Assembly: GCA_032690845.1 (NCBI GenBank)
Contig: CM064417.1
Location: forward strand, 25,627,110 to 25,691,109
Length of the DNA stretch: 64,000 nucleotides
Origin: Eleusine coracana subsp. coracana
Taxonomy: Eukaryota > Streptophyta > Magnoliopsida > Poales > Poaceae
Direction: 5' to 3'
Shown here: positions 44,108-54,317 of the stretch, one piece after another
Layout: each line of letters opens with the position of its first letter
Numbering within the stretch: the first letter of the stretch is position 1
Notes under the pieces: model-generated
What the model was told of the DNA's origin: nothing
Seen by the model: only the letters and a program-made list of their open reading frames with translations
Database searches by the model: none
Translations under genes and position numbers: made by a program

Positions 44108-45434
44108 TGAAAGGACCGAAGGCCTACCGAGAAGGAAGGGGGTGAATCGGTGGCCGACCACGAATCCAAATACTTCAATTTCATACCACTAGAACCTGAC
44201 AAGCATTGCAACCTAAATAGTTCTAGTAGGCCAAGACCCTATACATGCTAGTGTTCATGATGCAAAACAAAACGCAGAAGCTAAACACACTAGCCTATGC
44301 AAGCCACAAGTTACCCAATCAACTAGAGCACACAAATGCAAAATAGTAAAGAGGGATCAAGGAATGCTCATGATTTTTTCCCGAGGTTTCGGAAGGATGG
44401 CGCCTTCCCCTACTCCTCGTTGGACCACTCCCGCCAGAGTCCCGGTCCCCCCCCGCCACCAAGTGGAGTTCTCGCACACGAGCCTGCAATCACTCCCGGA
44501 GTGAAGACATGGTGTCCGTCATCGCTGCCACCGAGGCAGAAGCTCGCCTCCCTTGAGAACTTGCCGGACTCCCCGAGCTGACACGGGCGCTCACAAGCGA
44601 TGTCCCTTTAACCGGTGGGCTCAAACCATGTACAAACATGTGATGGCCTTCACAACCAATCACGATAGGCTCGATCACCGACACCTAACCGATCTAGGTC
44701 TCACCATAGACCAAGAGTAAAAACCTAGATCACACCCTTAAGGACACCTAGCATTAGATGTGCAAGATCACTCCATGTTACTCTCACTAGCACTCTCAAG
44801 ATATGCAATATCTCCTCCTAGTGCTCTCCTCTTATCCTCTTGGACCTTACCAAATGCTCTCAAGTACTCCACTGGCCAAGAGAGGTCTCCAAGACCCTAG
44901 CAACATAGTTATATAGGCTTCCAACCTCAAACTAGCCGTTACTCCACAAAATCAGCTTTCTGGGCCTACTGACCAGACTTTCCGGTCACTACCTTACTGG
45001 ACCGTCCGGTCACTACAAACCTGAGCACCAACAGCTCTGCCCTGCTGAAATCCTGTACTGGTCGGACCGTACGGTCAGTTGACCGGACCGTCTGGTCCAT
45101 TTCTCTCTCTAGTCTAGAAACATTTCCAACGCTCGCTTCCTCACTGCCCAGAGTCACTTGTACAGACCGGACCGTCCGGTTTGTAGACCGGACCGTCTGG
45201 TTTCTACAACCTCCACTCTGGTAGCTTCCTCGCTTTTTCGTAGTAAGTCCGAGACAACTTCACCTAGTGACCGTACAGTTCGATCTCCATTGACCCCTAT
45301 GTCCGGTCACTATGTCTAGAAGCTGAAACTTGTCGTCTTCGTTTGACTTCATTTCTTGGCTTCTCCGAACAACTCCTTGGCTTCTCCACTGTTATCTAGT
45401 GCCAATGATTTCACCGAGTGCACATCACCGACTT
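44108..45434 (-). repeat. SIRE-like copia LTR3 (5' LTR of S1), truncated in U3
   Basis: Plus-strand start TGAAAGGACC. It follows LTR2 closely (about 6% difference in the first 240 bp) until about 45434, where it breaks into the next LTR. About 370 bp of U3 are missing. TATA CCTATATAAC (minus) at 44908-44917 is better preserved than in LTR2. Near-palindromes of the ACCGGACCGTCCGGT type lie at 44968-45310. Confidence 0.85.
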
Positions 45435-47062
45435 GGTTTTGACTAACCGGAGTTGGTGAGGATGTTGGAGAGTTGCAGGAGATGGGAAATGTGTTTGCTT
45501 GTCTCATGATGTGTAGGTCATTGGAGTCAACTTGGCGGTCAATAGCGAGAGGATCGGGCACAAGTAGGAGACTTAGGGCCAGATGATCAGGAGGCCGGGT
45601 GAAGTCAAGGATGATCCACACCGTACACATGGAGATGCAAGGAGTACGAACGGTTTCAAGGTTGAGCCTCAAAACCGTGGGTGGTGATCAAGACGATGGG
45701 GTTGACCAAGTCAAAGGTGATCGGGCATCGGTGCAAGTAGAGGCTTCCAATGGACCGGAGGCGGGAGAGACTTGCCGACGAGGAGGATCACGGGACGAGA
45801 TGACACGCGTCAAGGTCAAGAAGTCACGCTTTGAGAAGCATGCAAGGTGGTTTCCCGGTTTGAGCCTCAAAATCGGTGGCGGCGATTGGAGGTGCACTTG
45901 GCACCATCGCGGAGCTTGCGTCGACGCGAAGCAAAGTCGTGAAGGGCTGGATGGCGTTCGGGCGACGAGGAAAAGGTTGGACGGTTATACCCCTAGTGGT
46001 AGGTGGCAGTGCATTGTAGGTCAAGGGTAGGATGGTCTTTAGGACAACCCCTAGGCCTATATAAGGAGAGGTAGGGCTGGTGGAAGAGGTGCCTCTCTTT
46101 CTATTAGCCTTGCCTTAGATCTTCATTCAAAGTGTTAGGAGAGGTCTTCATGTAATAGAGGAGAGGAGTGAGTGTGTGAGAGACATCTCTTTCTCTTCCA
46201 AATAATGGGAGGAAGAGGGTGGCTTCCTTGCCATGTATCCATGTATCTTGACTTGATGAATCAATGATATGAGATTCAAATTCGTACTCAAGTTCTTCCT
46301 CTCTCCCTAAATCCATAATTTCTCTTTTTCTCTATTTTCGGAGATATTTTTGTGGGAATTTTTTATCTCATTTTTGGGTGAGTTTTTGGGTCGGATTTCT
46401 TGAGGATCTTGGTGTTACGATAAGCTAGAACAATCCTATATGGGTTCTTGACCGAATCAAGAGCTATAGCACCTTCGATTTCAAAGTTTTCTCAAGTTTC
46501 CCCTTTTCGGTGTTCTTGGCACAAGATCTGAAATTCATGATGATTCCTTGTGCTATTTGAGTGTATCTCTTTAGAGTAGAGTCGTGATGTCTTGTGGATG
46601 ATCTGATCCAAATTTCATGATTTTTGGAGTTCGTTTGATAGGGTTTTGGCAATTTTGTTTCCGAAAGGGAGCTGCTGTTCTGTCCAGGACAGAACTTCCG
46701 TTGCCAGGACAGAACTTCCATCACCTTGATGAAACTTCCGTCAAGGACCACGGAACTTTCATGAGTGACAGAAATTCCGTCGCCCAGAACTTCCGTGAGT
46801 GTCAGAACCTTTGCCGGGAACATCGAAACTTCCATCGGGTACCACAAAACTTCTCATTTTGTCCCTCTTGAGCTTCCACTATGTGTCCTTTTGGTTTGAG
46901 TCATTCCTAGGGTTAGCACAACACAAGTTCGTGTGTGTAATCTTGGTGACTCGGTTAGAGGTTGGGTTGGGTAGTAATTGGGACATAGGCCAAGTTCTTG
47001 TGAAGAATTTTAATTGGCTCCCATTCACCCCCCCCCCCTCTGGTCGCCTTCTCAGTCCTTCA
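45435..47062 (+). repeat. Element-I-family LTR, 5'-truncated, plus orientation
   Basis: It runs opposite to element I and matches its LTRs from a point about 128 bp inside the 5' end to the 3' end CAGTCCTTCA at 47062. TATATAAG at 46058-46065 is intact. The homologue of the ATCGGCAGTGCCGAT cassette is replaced here (about 46672-46860) by eight or nine copies of a CAGAACTTCCGT-like motif. No internal region, primer site or duplication follows, so it is a truncated solo LTR. Confidence 0.85.
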
Positions 47063-47131
47063 GAGCCCCATGCTGATGCCTTAGCTACAAAATATGAAGA
47101 AGCACTCCCCAAGATTGACGAGGGGAATTAG
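47063..47131 (+). pseudogene. Possible end of an antisense ORF of Tat-like element D
   Basis: The plus strand reads EPHADALATKYEEALPKIDE then GN and TAG at 47129-47131. It is convergent with the D pol on the minus strand and lies between that pol and where the 3' LTR should be. That is the place of the antisense ORFs known in some Tat-lineage elements. Everything upstream is replaced by the truncated LTR. With only 22 codons the call is tentative. Confidence 0.35.
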
Positions 47132-47639
47132 TCAGTGTTGCCTTTCTTAGTTTGCCTTATTTCCAAACAATGGGTCATCATGCCCACTTTTATGTAATAT
47201 GTTTAAGTCGTGAACTCGTGTGCTTTTTTAGTTTTGCTGGCCCGTGGTGGCCCTAAACAATTTTAGTTCACATTTTGCTTAATTATTCAAGTGGTTGGCC
47301 CTTTGCCCTTTCTGTTTTGACTTACAAAGTTTGAGCCCCCGAGCCCTTCGAGGTTTGGCCTTGTCGGTGATCACCGTTGTCGTGGCCACTGGGCTAGCAT
47401 GATGTTGCGCTGTCCGACCGACTCAACCATGAACCCACACTACTCATGGCTTACTTTGTTTGTCGCCACAGTGAGGCTTAGGGCCATGAAATTGGGTCGA
47501 ACAAGATTTCAATTTCTTGGAAAAAAGTGTGCGGTGTCATGTGCCTTCTAGCCCCCAAGCAATGCTCGTCCCCTAGAGAGGAGGGGGGGGGGGGGGGGCG
47601 AGTGTCGCTGAAGAGCAGGCAAAACACATGGGAATTGAA
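47132..47639. other. D 3' noncoding region with a G-run
   Basis: Between the putative antisense ORF end and D pol. It has no clear reading frame. A run of about 16 G (from about 47583) stands out. Confidence 0.5.
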
Positions 47640-50473
47640 CTAGGAGATACTTAAAGGTAGAATTTACATAGTTATGAGATGTTCCATGCGTTCTTGAACT
47701 CCTCGCCTTCTATGGTCTTTAGCTTGTAGGTGTCGGGTCGGATCACTCGAGAGATGATGTATTGTCCTTCCCAGAGCGGTGAAAGCTCGTGTCGACCCCG
47801 GCTGTCTTGAGCCTTGCACAAAACAAGATCGCCGGTGAGGAGGCCTCTATCCCTTACATTTTGGTCATGATAACAACGGAGTGCTTGCTGGTACTTGGCC
47901 GAATGGAGGAGTGCGATGTCTCATGCCTCTTCTATTTGGTCCGGCGCGTCCTTGAGTACTACTTCGTTGCCTTGCTCACTGTACGCGCGCACCTATGGTG
48001 CATTGTAGTGTAGGTCTGTGGGCAGGATTTCCTTGGACCCGTAGACCATAAAGAAATGCATGAAGCTTGTTGCCCATCGGTCGCTAAATTGCTTTAGGCG
48101 GTTGAAAATGATGGTTGGGTCCAATATTTGAGGCTTTAATCCTCGGAGTATCATACCGTTCGCTCGCTCAACCTGGTCGTTCGTCTTAGAATGGGCGACG
48201 ACAGCCCAGTCGACAAGAATGTGGTAGTCATCGCAGAACTTTAGAAATTTCTTTGCGGTGAACTATGTGCCATTATTCGTGGTTATGGAGTTTGGGACTC
48301 CGAATCGGTGGATAATATCGAGGAAGAATTTGACCGCCTCCTCGAACTGGATTTTAGCGAGCAGGCATGCTTCTATCCACTTAGTGAACTTTTCAACTAC
48401 GACAAGCAAGTGGGTGTAGGCCCCCGGGCGCTTTCTTGAGTGGTCCGACCAGGTTCAATCCCCAGACTATGAAAGGCCATATGAAGGGGATCATTTGGAG
48501 GGCCTGTGTTGGTAGATGCATTTGGTGGGCATAGTATTGGCAACCTTTGTAGGTTTATACTATGTGGGTGGCATCACCCATAGCAGTTCGCCAATAAAAG
48601 CATTGGAGAAACACGTTACCCACAAGGGTTCGAGGCGCGGCGTGATGACCACAGACCCCCCCCCCCCATGGATGTCAACAAGCTGCTTGGTGCCTTCGCT
48701 GATGGGGATGCAGCACTGCATGATTTTGATGGTGCTACGCTTATAAAGCTCCCCGTCGATCAAGACGAAAGATTTGGTGTGCTGATAGAGTCATTTGGCT
48801 TCAGTCCTATCGGCAGGAAGCATGCCTCGAGCCAATTACGCGATGTTCAGAGCCCTCCAGTCGGTTTGAAGCCCGGCTCTCTCAACCTGGGGGTCGATTC
48901 GCTCGACCTCGGGATCATTCGACTGGTCATCCGTCTCGATTGAGTCATCGGGTCAATCGATCTCCATGACGTCAGCACGGTGCGGGGTCGAGGGTGACCC
49001 CGCCTCCTGGTCGAGGTCGCTCGACCCTTGGTCGAATCTCATTGGATAGCTCAGGCCTCCCCCGGGCTCTGCGGCGTATTTCAATCAAACTGAAGGTTGG
49101 TGCTGGTCATTGGCGAAGACTCCTAGAGGAATCAGCCCCCGACCGGATGCCATCTTGGCCAGAGCATCGGATGCCTCATTGAGGCGTCAGGGAATATGCT
49201 TGAGCTCGAGTCCATCAAACTTTTTTTCGAGCTTACGGACCTCCTGGAAGTAGAGGGCCATGGCGTCGGTCTAACAACTAGACTCCTTCATGATCTGGTC
49301 GACCACAAGCTGGGAGTCGCCGCGGATCTCTAACCGTTGGATACCGAGCTCGATGGCAATCTTGAGCAAGTACACGAGCGCCTCATACTCGGTGACGTTG
49401 TTTGATGTTGGGAATTGTAAGTGAATCGCGTATATCATACGTACCCCGATGGAGACACGAACACGAGGCCAACGCCAGCGCTTGTCTGCATGAGGGATCC
49501 ATCGATGTACCTGACCTAATACTCTTCGTCGATCGGAGCGGGCGGGAGCTGCGCTATGGTCCATTCCGCCATGAAGTCAATGAGGGCCTTGGACTTGATG
49601 GCCGCCTGAGGTTGCTACGTGATGTCACACTCGAGCACCCATTGGGCGACTTTGCCCGTTGAGTCCCTGTTCAGTATGATTTCACGGACCGGAAAGGAAC
49701 TTACAATGTGTATAGGGTGAGAGTCAAAGTAGTGCCGGAGTTTTCGCCTCGCCACGATCACTGCATAGAGGATCTTGAGGATCAGCGGGTATTTGGTCTT
49801 TTAGTCAGATAGGACTTTGCTGATGTAGTAAAGGGCTCATTGTACCTTAAGGGCGTGTCCTTCCCTTTGTCATTCGACAACGAGTGCCGAGCTCACGACC
49901 TGCATCGTTGCCACTAGGTATAGCAGCAGCACCTCTCCTGGGAGGGGCGGCATCAGTACCGAAGTGCTGCCCATGACGCGCTTGATGTCATCGAGGGCGG
50001 ACTGCGCCTCTGGAGTCCACTCGAACCGATGAGATTTCTTCAAGAGCCTATATAGCGGGAGCACCCTCTCGCTCAGGCGTTAGATAAAGCGGCTCAGCGC
50101 CGCCAGGCAGCCCGTGAGCCGCTGTAGTCCTTTCAAGTTTTGGGCTGGCCCCATCCGCCCGATCATGGGAATTTTCTCAGTTTTAGCCTCGATACCTCGC
50201 TCCGAAACAATAAACCCCAAGAGCATGCCCCTCGGCACCCCGAAAACGCACTTTTCAAGTTTTGATGTCGTTTGCACGTAACTTGGTGAAAACGCGTCCA
50301 AGGTCAGCCACGAGCGTGTCGACTTTCATGGACTTAACCACAATGTCGTCCACATAGGCCTCGACCGTGTGGCCAATCAGGTGGTGAAAACACCATTGCA
50401 TATAATGCTGGAAGGTTGCACCAGCATTCTTGAGCCCGAAGGGCATCGTTACAAAGCAATAAGATCCAAACGG
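47640..50473 (-). pseudogene. pol: Tat-like element D pol: RT C-terminal part, RNase H, integrase
   Basis: Minus strand. RT at 50473-49870: YCFVTMPFGLKNAGATFQ, catalytic YVDDIVVKS (about 50345), FGVPRGMLLGFIVSERGIE and RFEWTPEAQSALDDIK. RNase H around 49564-49271: SNNVTEYEALVYLLKIAIE and RGDSQLVVDQ. Integrase about 48900-47640: HRFGVPNSITTNNGT, where family members have a DNGTQF Asp, then a stop, then DQVERANGMILRG and a C-terminal TYKLKTIEGEEFKNAWNI. The NNGT change removes a catalytic Asp. Multiple stops and shifts. The upstream RT half is at 57325-57690, beyond gypsy C. Confidence 0.85.
50469..50473. repeat. Target-site duplication AACGG of gypsy C (left copy)
   Basis: Matches 57320-57324; the flanks join within the Tat-like RT reading frame. 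Confidence 0.95.
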
Positions 50474-51113
50474 TGATGAGGACATCAACGACATACGAAT
50501 AATGACGACGGAAGATGGCGCGCGAAACCAAGCTGTCACGCCTCCACCTCTCGTCGTCGCGCCTCCTCGAGTTACGGATCCATCTTCTAACGAGACGACG
50601 ACGTACAAGGGCCCAATCACTAGAGCTCGAGCCCAGGAATTGAAGACGGTTTTGATGCTAAGGAACGACGGCCCAGGATGATGTCGCCCGAAGGCCCACG
50701 TGGCCCAAGTCGCACGACTCCCTCTCCACCGCGCGCCTCTCCACTTCAGCCGGTCCTAGATGCCTCGTCCTCCCCCTATATAGTCAAGGGCTGCGCCCCT
50801 TGTAATCTTCGAGTTTTGTTTTAAGTTTAGCTTAGCTATACATCCGTCTCTCGACGTGAATTCAGAACTCCACCTTCATGCAATACATCAGATTGCTCGC
50901 TTCTAATTCTTGCTCGTTCTTCGATTGCGCGTAAGAATTGATCCTCGTGATCAGGTTGATCTTGTTTACCGCAAGGTTAATATCCTCCAGAAGTTGGTTC
51001 AGCGATTGCATTGGCGCTTCGACTTGCTCGTCGTAGTCGGATCGTGAGGGTCGACATCCACCAAATCGAAGTTATCTCCACTCGCCGAAAGATCGGGCAC
51101 TCTACACCTATCA
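50474..51113 (+). repeat. 5' LTR of gypsy C
   Basis: TGATGAGGACATCAAC ... CTACACCTATCA, 640 bp. A TATA box CCTATATAG sits at about 50774-50782. It is 98.9% identical to the 3' LTR by direct count. Confidence 0.97.
50774..50782 (+). promoter_or_regulatory. TATA box of gypsy C
   Basis: CCTATATAG follows a C-rich stretch about 300 bp into the LTR. Element A has CTATTTAG at the same position in both LTRs. Confidence 0.55.
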
Positions 51114-51128
51114 AGTGGTATCAGATTC
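51114..51128 (+). promoter_or_regulatory. Primer-binding site of gypsy C
   Basis: AGTGGTATCAGATTC follows the LTR directly, complementary to initiator tRNA-Met over most of its length. Confidence 0.85.
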
Positions 51129-52160
51129 CAGTGTTTCTCGGTGAGTTTTATCCAAGTCCACATAAACCGAAAACTACAAAAAAAAGTTTACCCCAGTACG
51201 GTTTTGAGCCTCGCACTTTCGTTCAATAATTTGCGTTGTTGAGTTTTTGTGCTTTCGCTTTTGATCGTTGCTGGTACACTGTGTTTCATCGTTTTCTTCC
51301 TATCATCGTCGTATCCTTCCGCCGTGCCGCGTGTTTTCACCACCACAGTTTGCTTTCCGCCGCATCTGTTTACCTCGCCTCGCTGATTGAGTCCTACTCG
51401 GTTACGTCGTGACCCGCTCGCCTCGCTGATCGAGTCCTACTCGGTTACGTCGTGACCCGCTCGCCTCGCCTTGTGTTTAGTTCTGTTCGGTTTCGTGTGT
51501 CCCGCTCGCCTCGCTGATCGAGTCCTACTCGGTTACGTCGTGACCCGCTCGCCTCGCCCTGTGTTTGTTTCTGCTCGGTTTTGTTTGTTCCTACTCTAGA
51601 GAGAGAGAGAGAGAGTATCTTTTTATTACCGTTCTACCCCTGCCTCAAAAAAAAAGTGCTTGTGCTTAATTGCTTATTTGAGGTCTCATTGTTTACATTT
51701 TCAGCAAAAAGTATTAAAAAAAAGAGAAAAAAAAGAAAAAAAAAGAAAAAAAGAAAGGAAAAAAAAGAGATATTGTTTGTTTGGTAACCAAAAAAAGAAA
51801 GGAAAAACCCGCTCGCCTCGCACTTTGTTTTGATCCTTTTTCCTTCCTCTTCCACTTGTACCGACAGCAATCTTTTCGCGTTTAGCACCATTATTCAGCT
51901 TTGCAGTTATTGTTTGAATTGTGCTAACCCTTGGATTGAGTGCAGCCTCCTAGCCCCACAAATTTTCTACTACGAGCAGGTTTTTGTTTCACCACGCAAT
52001 CGCTCCTCTAATCTTCCATCGGTTTTACCTGTGGTTGCAGTTCACGCTTGCGTGCTTGGTAAGGACGGGTAAGAATTTGATAACAGCTTTTTGATTGAGC
52101 TTTTCACCCACCACTCACCTCTCGTTGTAGGATCCCGCTTTTTGTATTGCTTGTGTTTCT
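51129..52160 (+). other. Gypsy C untranslated leader
   Basis: Noncoding, 1 kb. It holds the tandem repeats at 51377-51560, a (GA)n run at 51600-51616 and A-rich stretches at 51715-51770. An ATG-initiated gag begins at 52161. Confidence 0.75.
51377..51560 (+). repeat. Nested tandem repeats in the gypsy C leader
   Basis: A 43-bp unit starting GCTGATCGAGTCCTACTCGG occurs at 51382 and 51425. The second copy plus its spacer forms an 88-bp unit repeated from 51513. Element A has a single copy of the block in the opposite orientation. Confidence 0.85.
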
Positions 52161-54317
52161 ATGGCAGAAAACAGCTCGAAGTCGGAGGAGCTCACCCTCC
52201 AGGATGTCCAGGCACAGGTTGACGGTCTACAAAACGACATGAAGACGATGCACGAGAGACTTGACTCTACGGTCACTTCGTCGAATGAGCGTTTTTATCA
52301 ACTGGACCTTGCTGATACGGCTGCCCGCACCACGCTCGCGACGATCATGACTCGTCTTGAGACCATGTCGACGCAGCTTGGGACCATGACGACGCAGCTC
52401 ACAGAGTTGCAACATGCACGTGACTACGGCGCCGACACCAAGCAGGACGACGACAATCGACGTGGTCGTGCTCGTAGGGTACGTGTTCCTATTAATGATT
52501 CTTTTGCCAAAATAAAATTTCATATTCCCACTTTTAATGGCAAATATAATCCGGGTGCTTATCTTGATTGGGAATTAGAGGTTGAACAAAAATTTGCATG
52601 CCATGATATTCCTGCTAATTTACAAGTTAAGGCTGCTATTAGTGAATTTACTGAATTTGCTTTACTTTGGTGGCGTGAGTATAGACAAAGATATCCTGAT
52701 AATATTCCAGCCACTTGGACGGCATTAAAAGCTGCTATGAGTCATCGTTTTGTGCCGTCATATTATGCTAGAGATTTGCTTAATCAAATGCAGCGTTTTC
52801 AACAAGGTTCACTTTCCGTAGAGGATTATTATCAAGCTTTGCAAAAGGGTATGATTCGCTGTGGTTTAGTTGAACTGGATGATGCTGCTATGGCTCGCTT
52901 TAGGGGTGGGTTAAATCATGACATTCAGAACATTCTTGATTATAAGCATTATGATGATATGACCACCTTATTTGAATATGCTTGTAAAGCTGAACGTGAA
53001 GTGCAGGATCGACAATCTTCGTCCAGACCTAACATTTTTGTAGGGTCCAAGACGCCTTCAGCTCCACGGCCGACACCTCCTTCCACGTCGCGCGACCACT
53101 CCTCGACCACGTCCAGGTCGAGTGCTCCATCCACGGCCAAATCTGCCTCGATCGTGCCGTCCTCCTCGTCGTCTGGACGAGCTCGTGATATTCAGTGTCA
53201 CCGTTGCCGAGGATTTGGTCATGTGATACGCGATTGTCCGAATAAACGAACTATGTTGATTCGTGACGACGGTGGGTATTCTTCTGCTAGTGATTCTGAG
53301 GATATTCAGCACACTATGCTTGCCACTAATCATGCAGATAATACGGAGCTTCATGTGGACTCTAGTGCCGCCGACAGGTATGCAACTCTTGTTGTGCAGC
53401 GTGTTCTTAGTACACAGGTCGTTCAGGATGAAAAGCATCAGCGCCACAACATTTTTCATATCAAAGGCGTTGTGCAAGAACGAGCGGTGCGTATAATCAT
53501 CGATGGTGGCAGTTGCAATAATTTGGCTAGTACGACCTTGGTGGAGCAGTTGTCATTGCCAACAAGGAAGCATCCACATCCTTATCACGTTCAATGGCTT
53601 AATGATGGCGGCAAAATAAAGGTAACGCGCTCGGTACGTGTTCCTTTCTCTCTTGGTGCCTATTCTGATTTTGTAGATTGTGATGTTGTTCCAATGGAAG
53701 CATGCTCTTTGTTGCTTGGCCGTCCTTGGCAATATGATGTTGATAGTGTTCATCATGGTCGCTCCAATTATTATTCCTTCATGTTTAAGGGTCAGAAAAT
53801 TGTTATTCATCCTATGACACCTGAACAAGTTCTTAAAGATGATATTGCTCGAGCGACAAAAGCTGCAAAATTGGTTACATCGCCTCCTGTTGCACCTGTT
53901 CAACATGAGATCAAATTGAATAACCCTATCTTACTTGCTACACGTGCTGATTTTGATGAATTACATGATGCTAATCTGCTTTGCTATGCGCTAGTTTGCT
54001 CTCGTATGCTTGTTTCACTAGATGAGGCGTCTATGTTGCATATTCCTCCTGCTGTTGCTAACCTTTTGCAGGACTATAAAGATGTTTTTCCCGCTGAATT
54101 GCCGCCGGGTCTTCCTCCTATTCGTGGCATAGAACATCAGATTGATTTAATTCCAGGCGCGCAGCTTCCTAATCGCGCCCCGTACCGCACAAATCCTGAG
54201 GTCAGCGTCAAGTGCAGGCATTGCTTGATAAAGGTTACATTCGTGAGTCCCTCAGCCCTTGTTCGGTTTCTGTTTTGCTTGTTCCTAAGAAAGATGGTTC
54301 TTGGCGTATGTGTGTAG
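52161..54317 (+). CDS. gag: Gypsy C gag-protease polyprotein part
   Basis: 718 codons from MAENSSKSEELTLQDVQ. Residues 1-90 look like coiled coil. 97-111 is a basic patch (RRGRARRVRVP). About 125-280 is the capsid region (FNGKYNPGAYLDWELEVEQK, LLNQMQRFQQGSLSVEDYYQ). A Ser/Pro-rich linker follows. One CCHC knuckle, CHRCRGFGHVIRDC, lies near 345-358. Protease IIIDGGSCNNLAS lies near 445, with DGG in place of the usual DSG/DTG as in A and B. The frame passes into the RT linker (PPGLPPIRGIEHQIDLIP) and ends early: relative to A, 13 bases are missing near 54201, so the last ~37 codons are out of frame. Gag builds the particle and protease would cut the polyprotein. Confidence 0.93.
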   Translation: MAENSSKSEELTLQDVQAQVDGLQNDMKTMHERLDSTVTSSNERFYQLDLADTAARTTLATIMTRLETMSTQLGTMTTQLTELQHARDYGADTKQDDDNRRGRARRVRVPINDSFAKIKFHIPTFNGKYNPGAYLDWELEVEQKFACHDIPANLQVKAAISEFTEFALLWWREYRQRYPDNIPATWTALKAAMSHRFVPSYYARDLLNQMQRFQQGSLSVEDYYQALQKGMIRCGLVELDDAAMARFRGGLNHDIQNILDYKHYDDMTTLFEYACKAEREVQDRQSSSRPNIFVGSKTPSAPRPTPPSTSRDHSSTTSRSSAPSTAKSASIVPSSSSSGRARDIQCHRCRGFGHVIRDCPNKRTMLIRDDGGYSSASDSEDIQHTMLATNHADNTELHVDSSAADRYATLVVQRVLSTQVVQDEKHQRHNIFHIKGVVQERAVRIIIDGGSCNNLASTTLVEQLSLPTRKHPHPYHVQWLNDGGKIKVTRSVRVPFSLGAYSDFVDCDVVPMEACSLLLGRPWQYDVDSVHHGRSNYYSFMFKGQKIVIHPMTPEQVLKDDIARATKAAKLVTSPPVAPVQHEIKLNNPILLATRADFDELHDANLLCYALVCSRMLVSLDEASMLHIPPAVANLLQDYKDVFPAELPPGLPPIRGIEHQIDLIPGAQLPNRAPYRTNPEVSVKCRHCLIKVTFVSPSALVRFLFCLFLRKMVLGVCV

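Larger units (their letters stand above)
20782..45434 (-). mobile_element. Non-autonomous SIRE-like copia element S1 (gag plus env-position ORF, no pol)
   Basis: LTR3 (5') and LTR2 (3') bound an internal region that, after removing nested A and B, is about 7.2 kb. In transcript order it has a tRNA-Met primer site (44092-44107), gag (44056-43777, resuming 36219-34481), roughly 1 kb without coding, a GC-rich stretch, an env-position ORF (25569-23041), purine tracts, and a polypurine tract at 22465. I find no protease, integrase, RT or RNase H anywhere in it. Gag plus intact replication signals with no enzymes is the layout of a parasite that uses enzymes from a related element; S2 belongs to the same family. 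Confidence 0.75.

Noticed and set aside
46799..47131. A 110-codon plus-strand gene
   Set aside because: Most of the frame is LTR sequence up to 47062; only the last 22 codons may belong to a real (antisense) ORF.
48400..49260. Plus-strand open frames opposite element D pol
   Set aside because: The minus strand has recognisable integrase and RNase H; the plus frames have no motif and are shadows.
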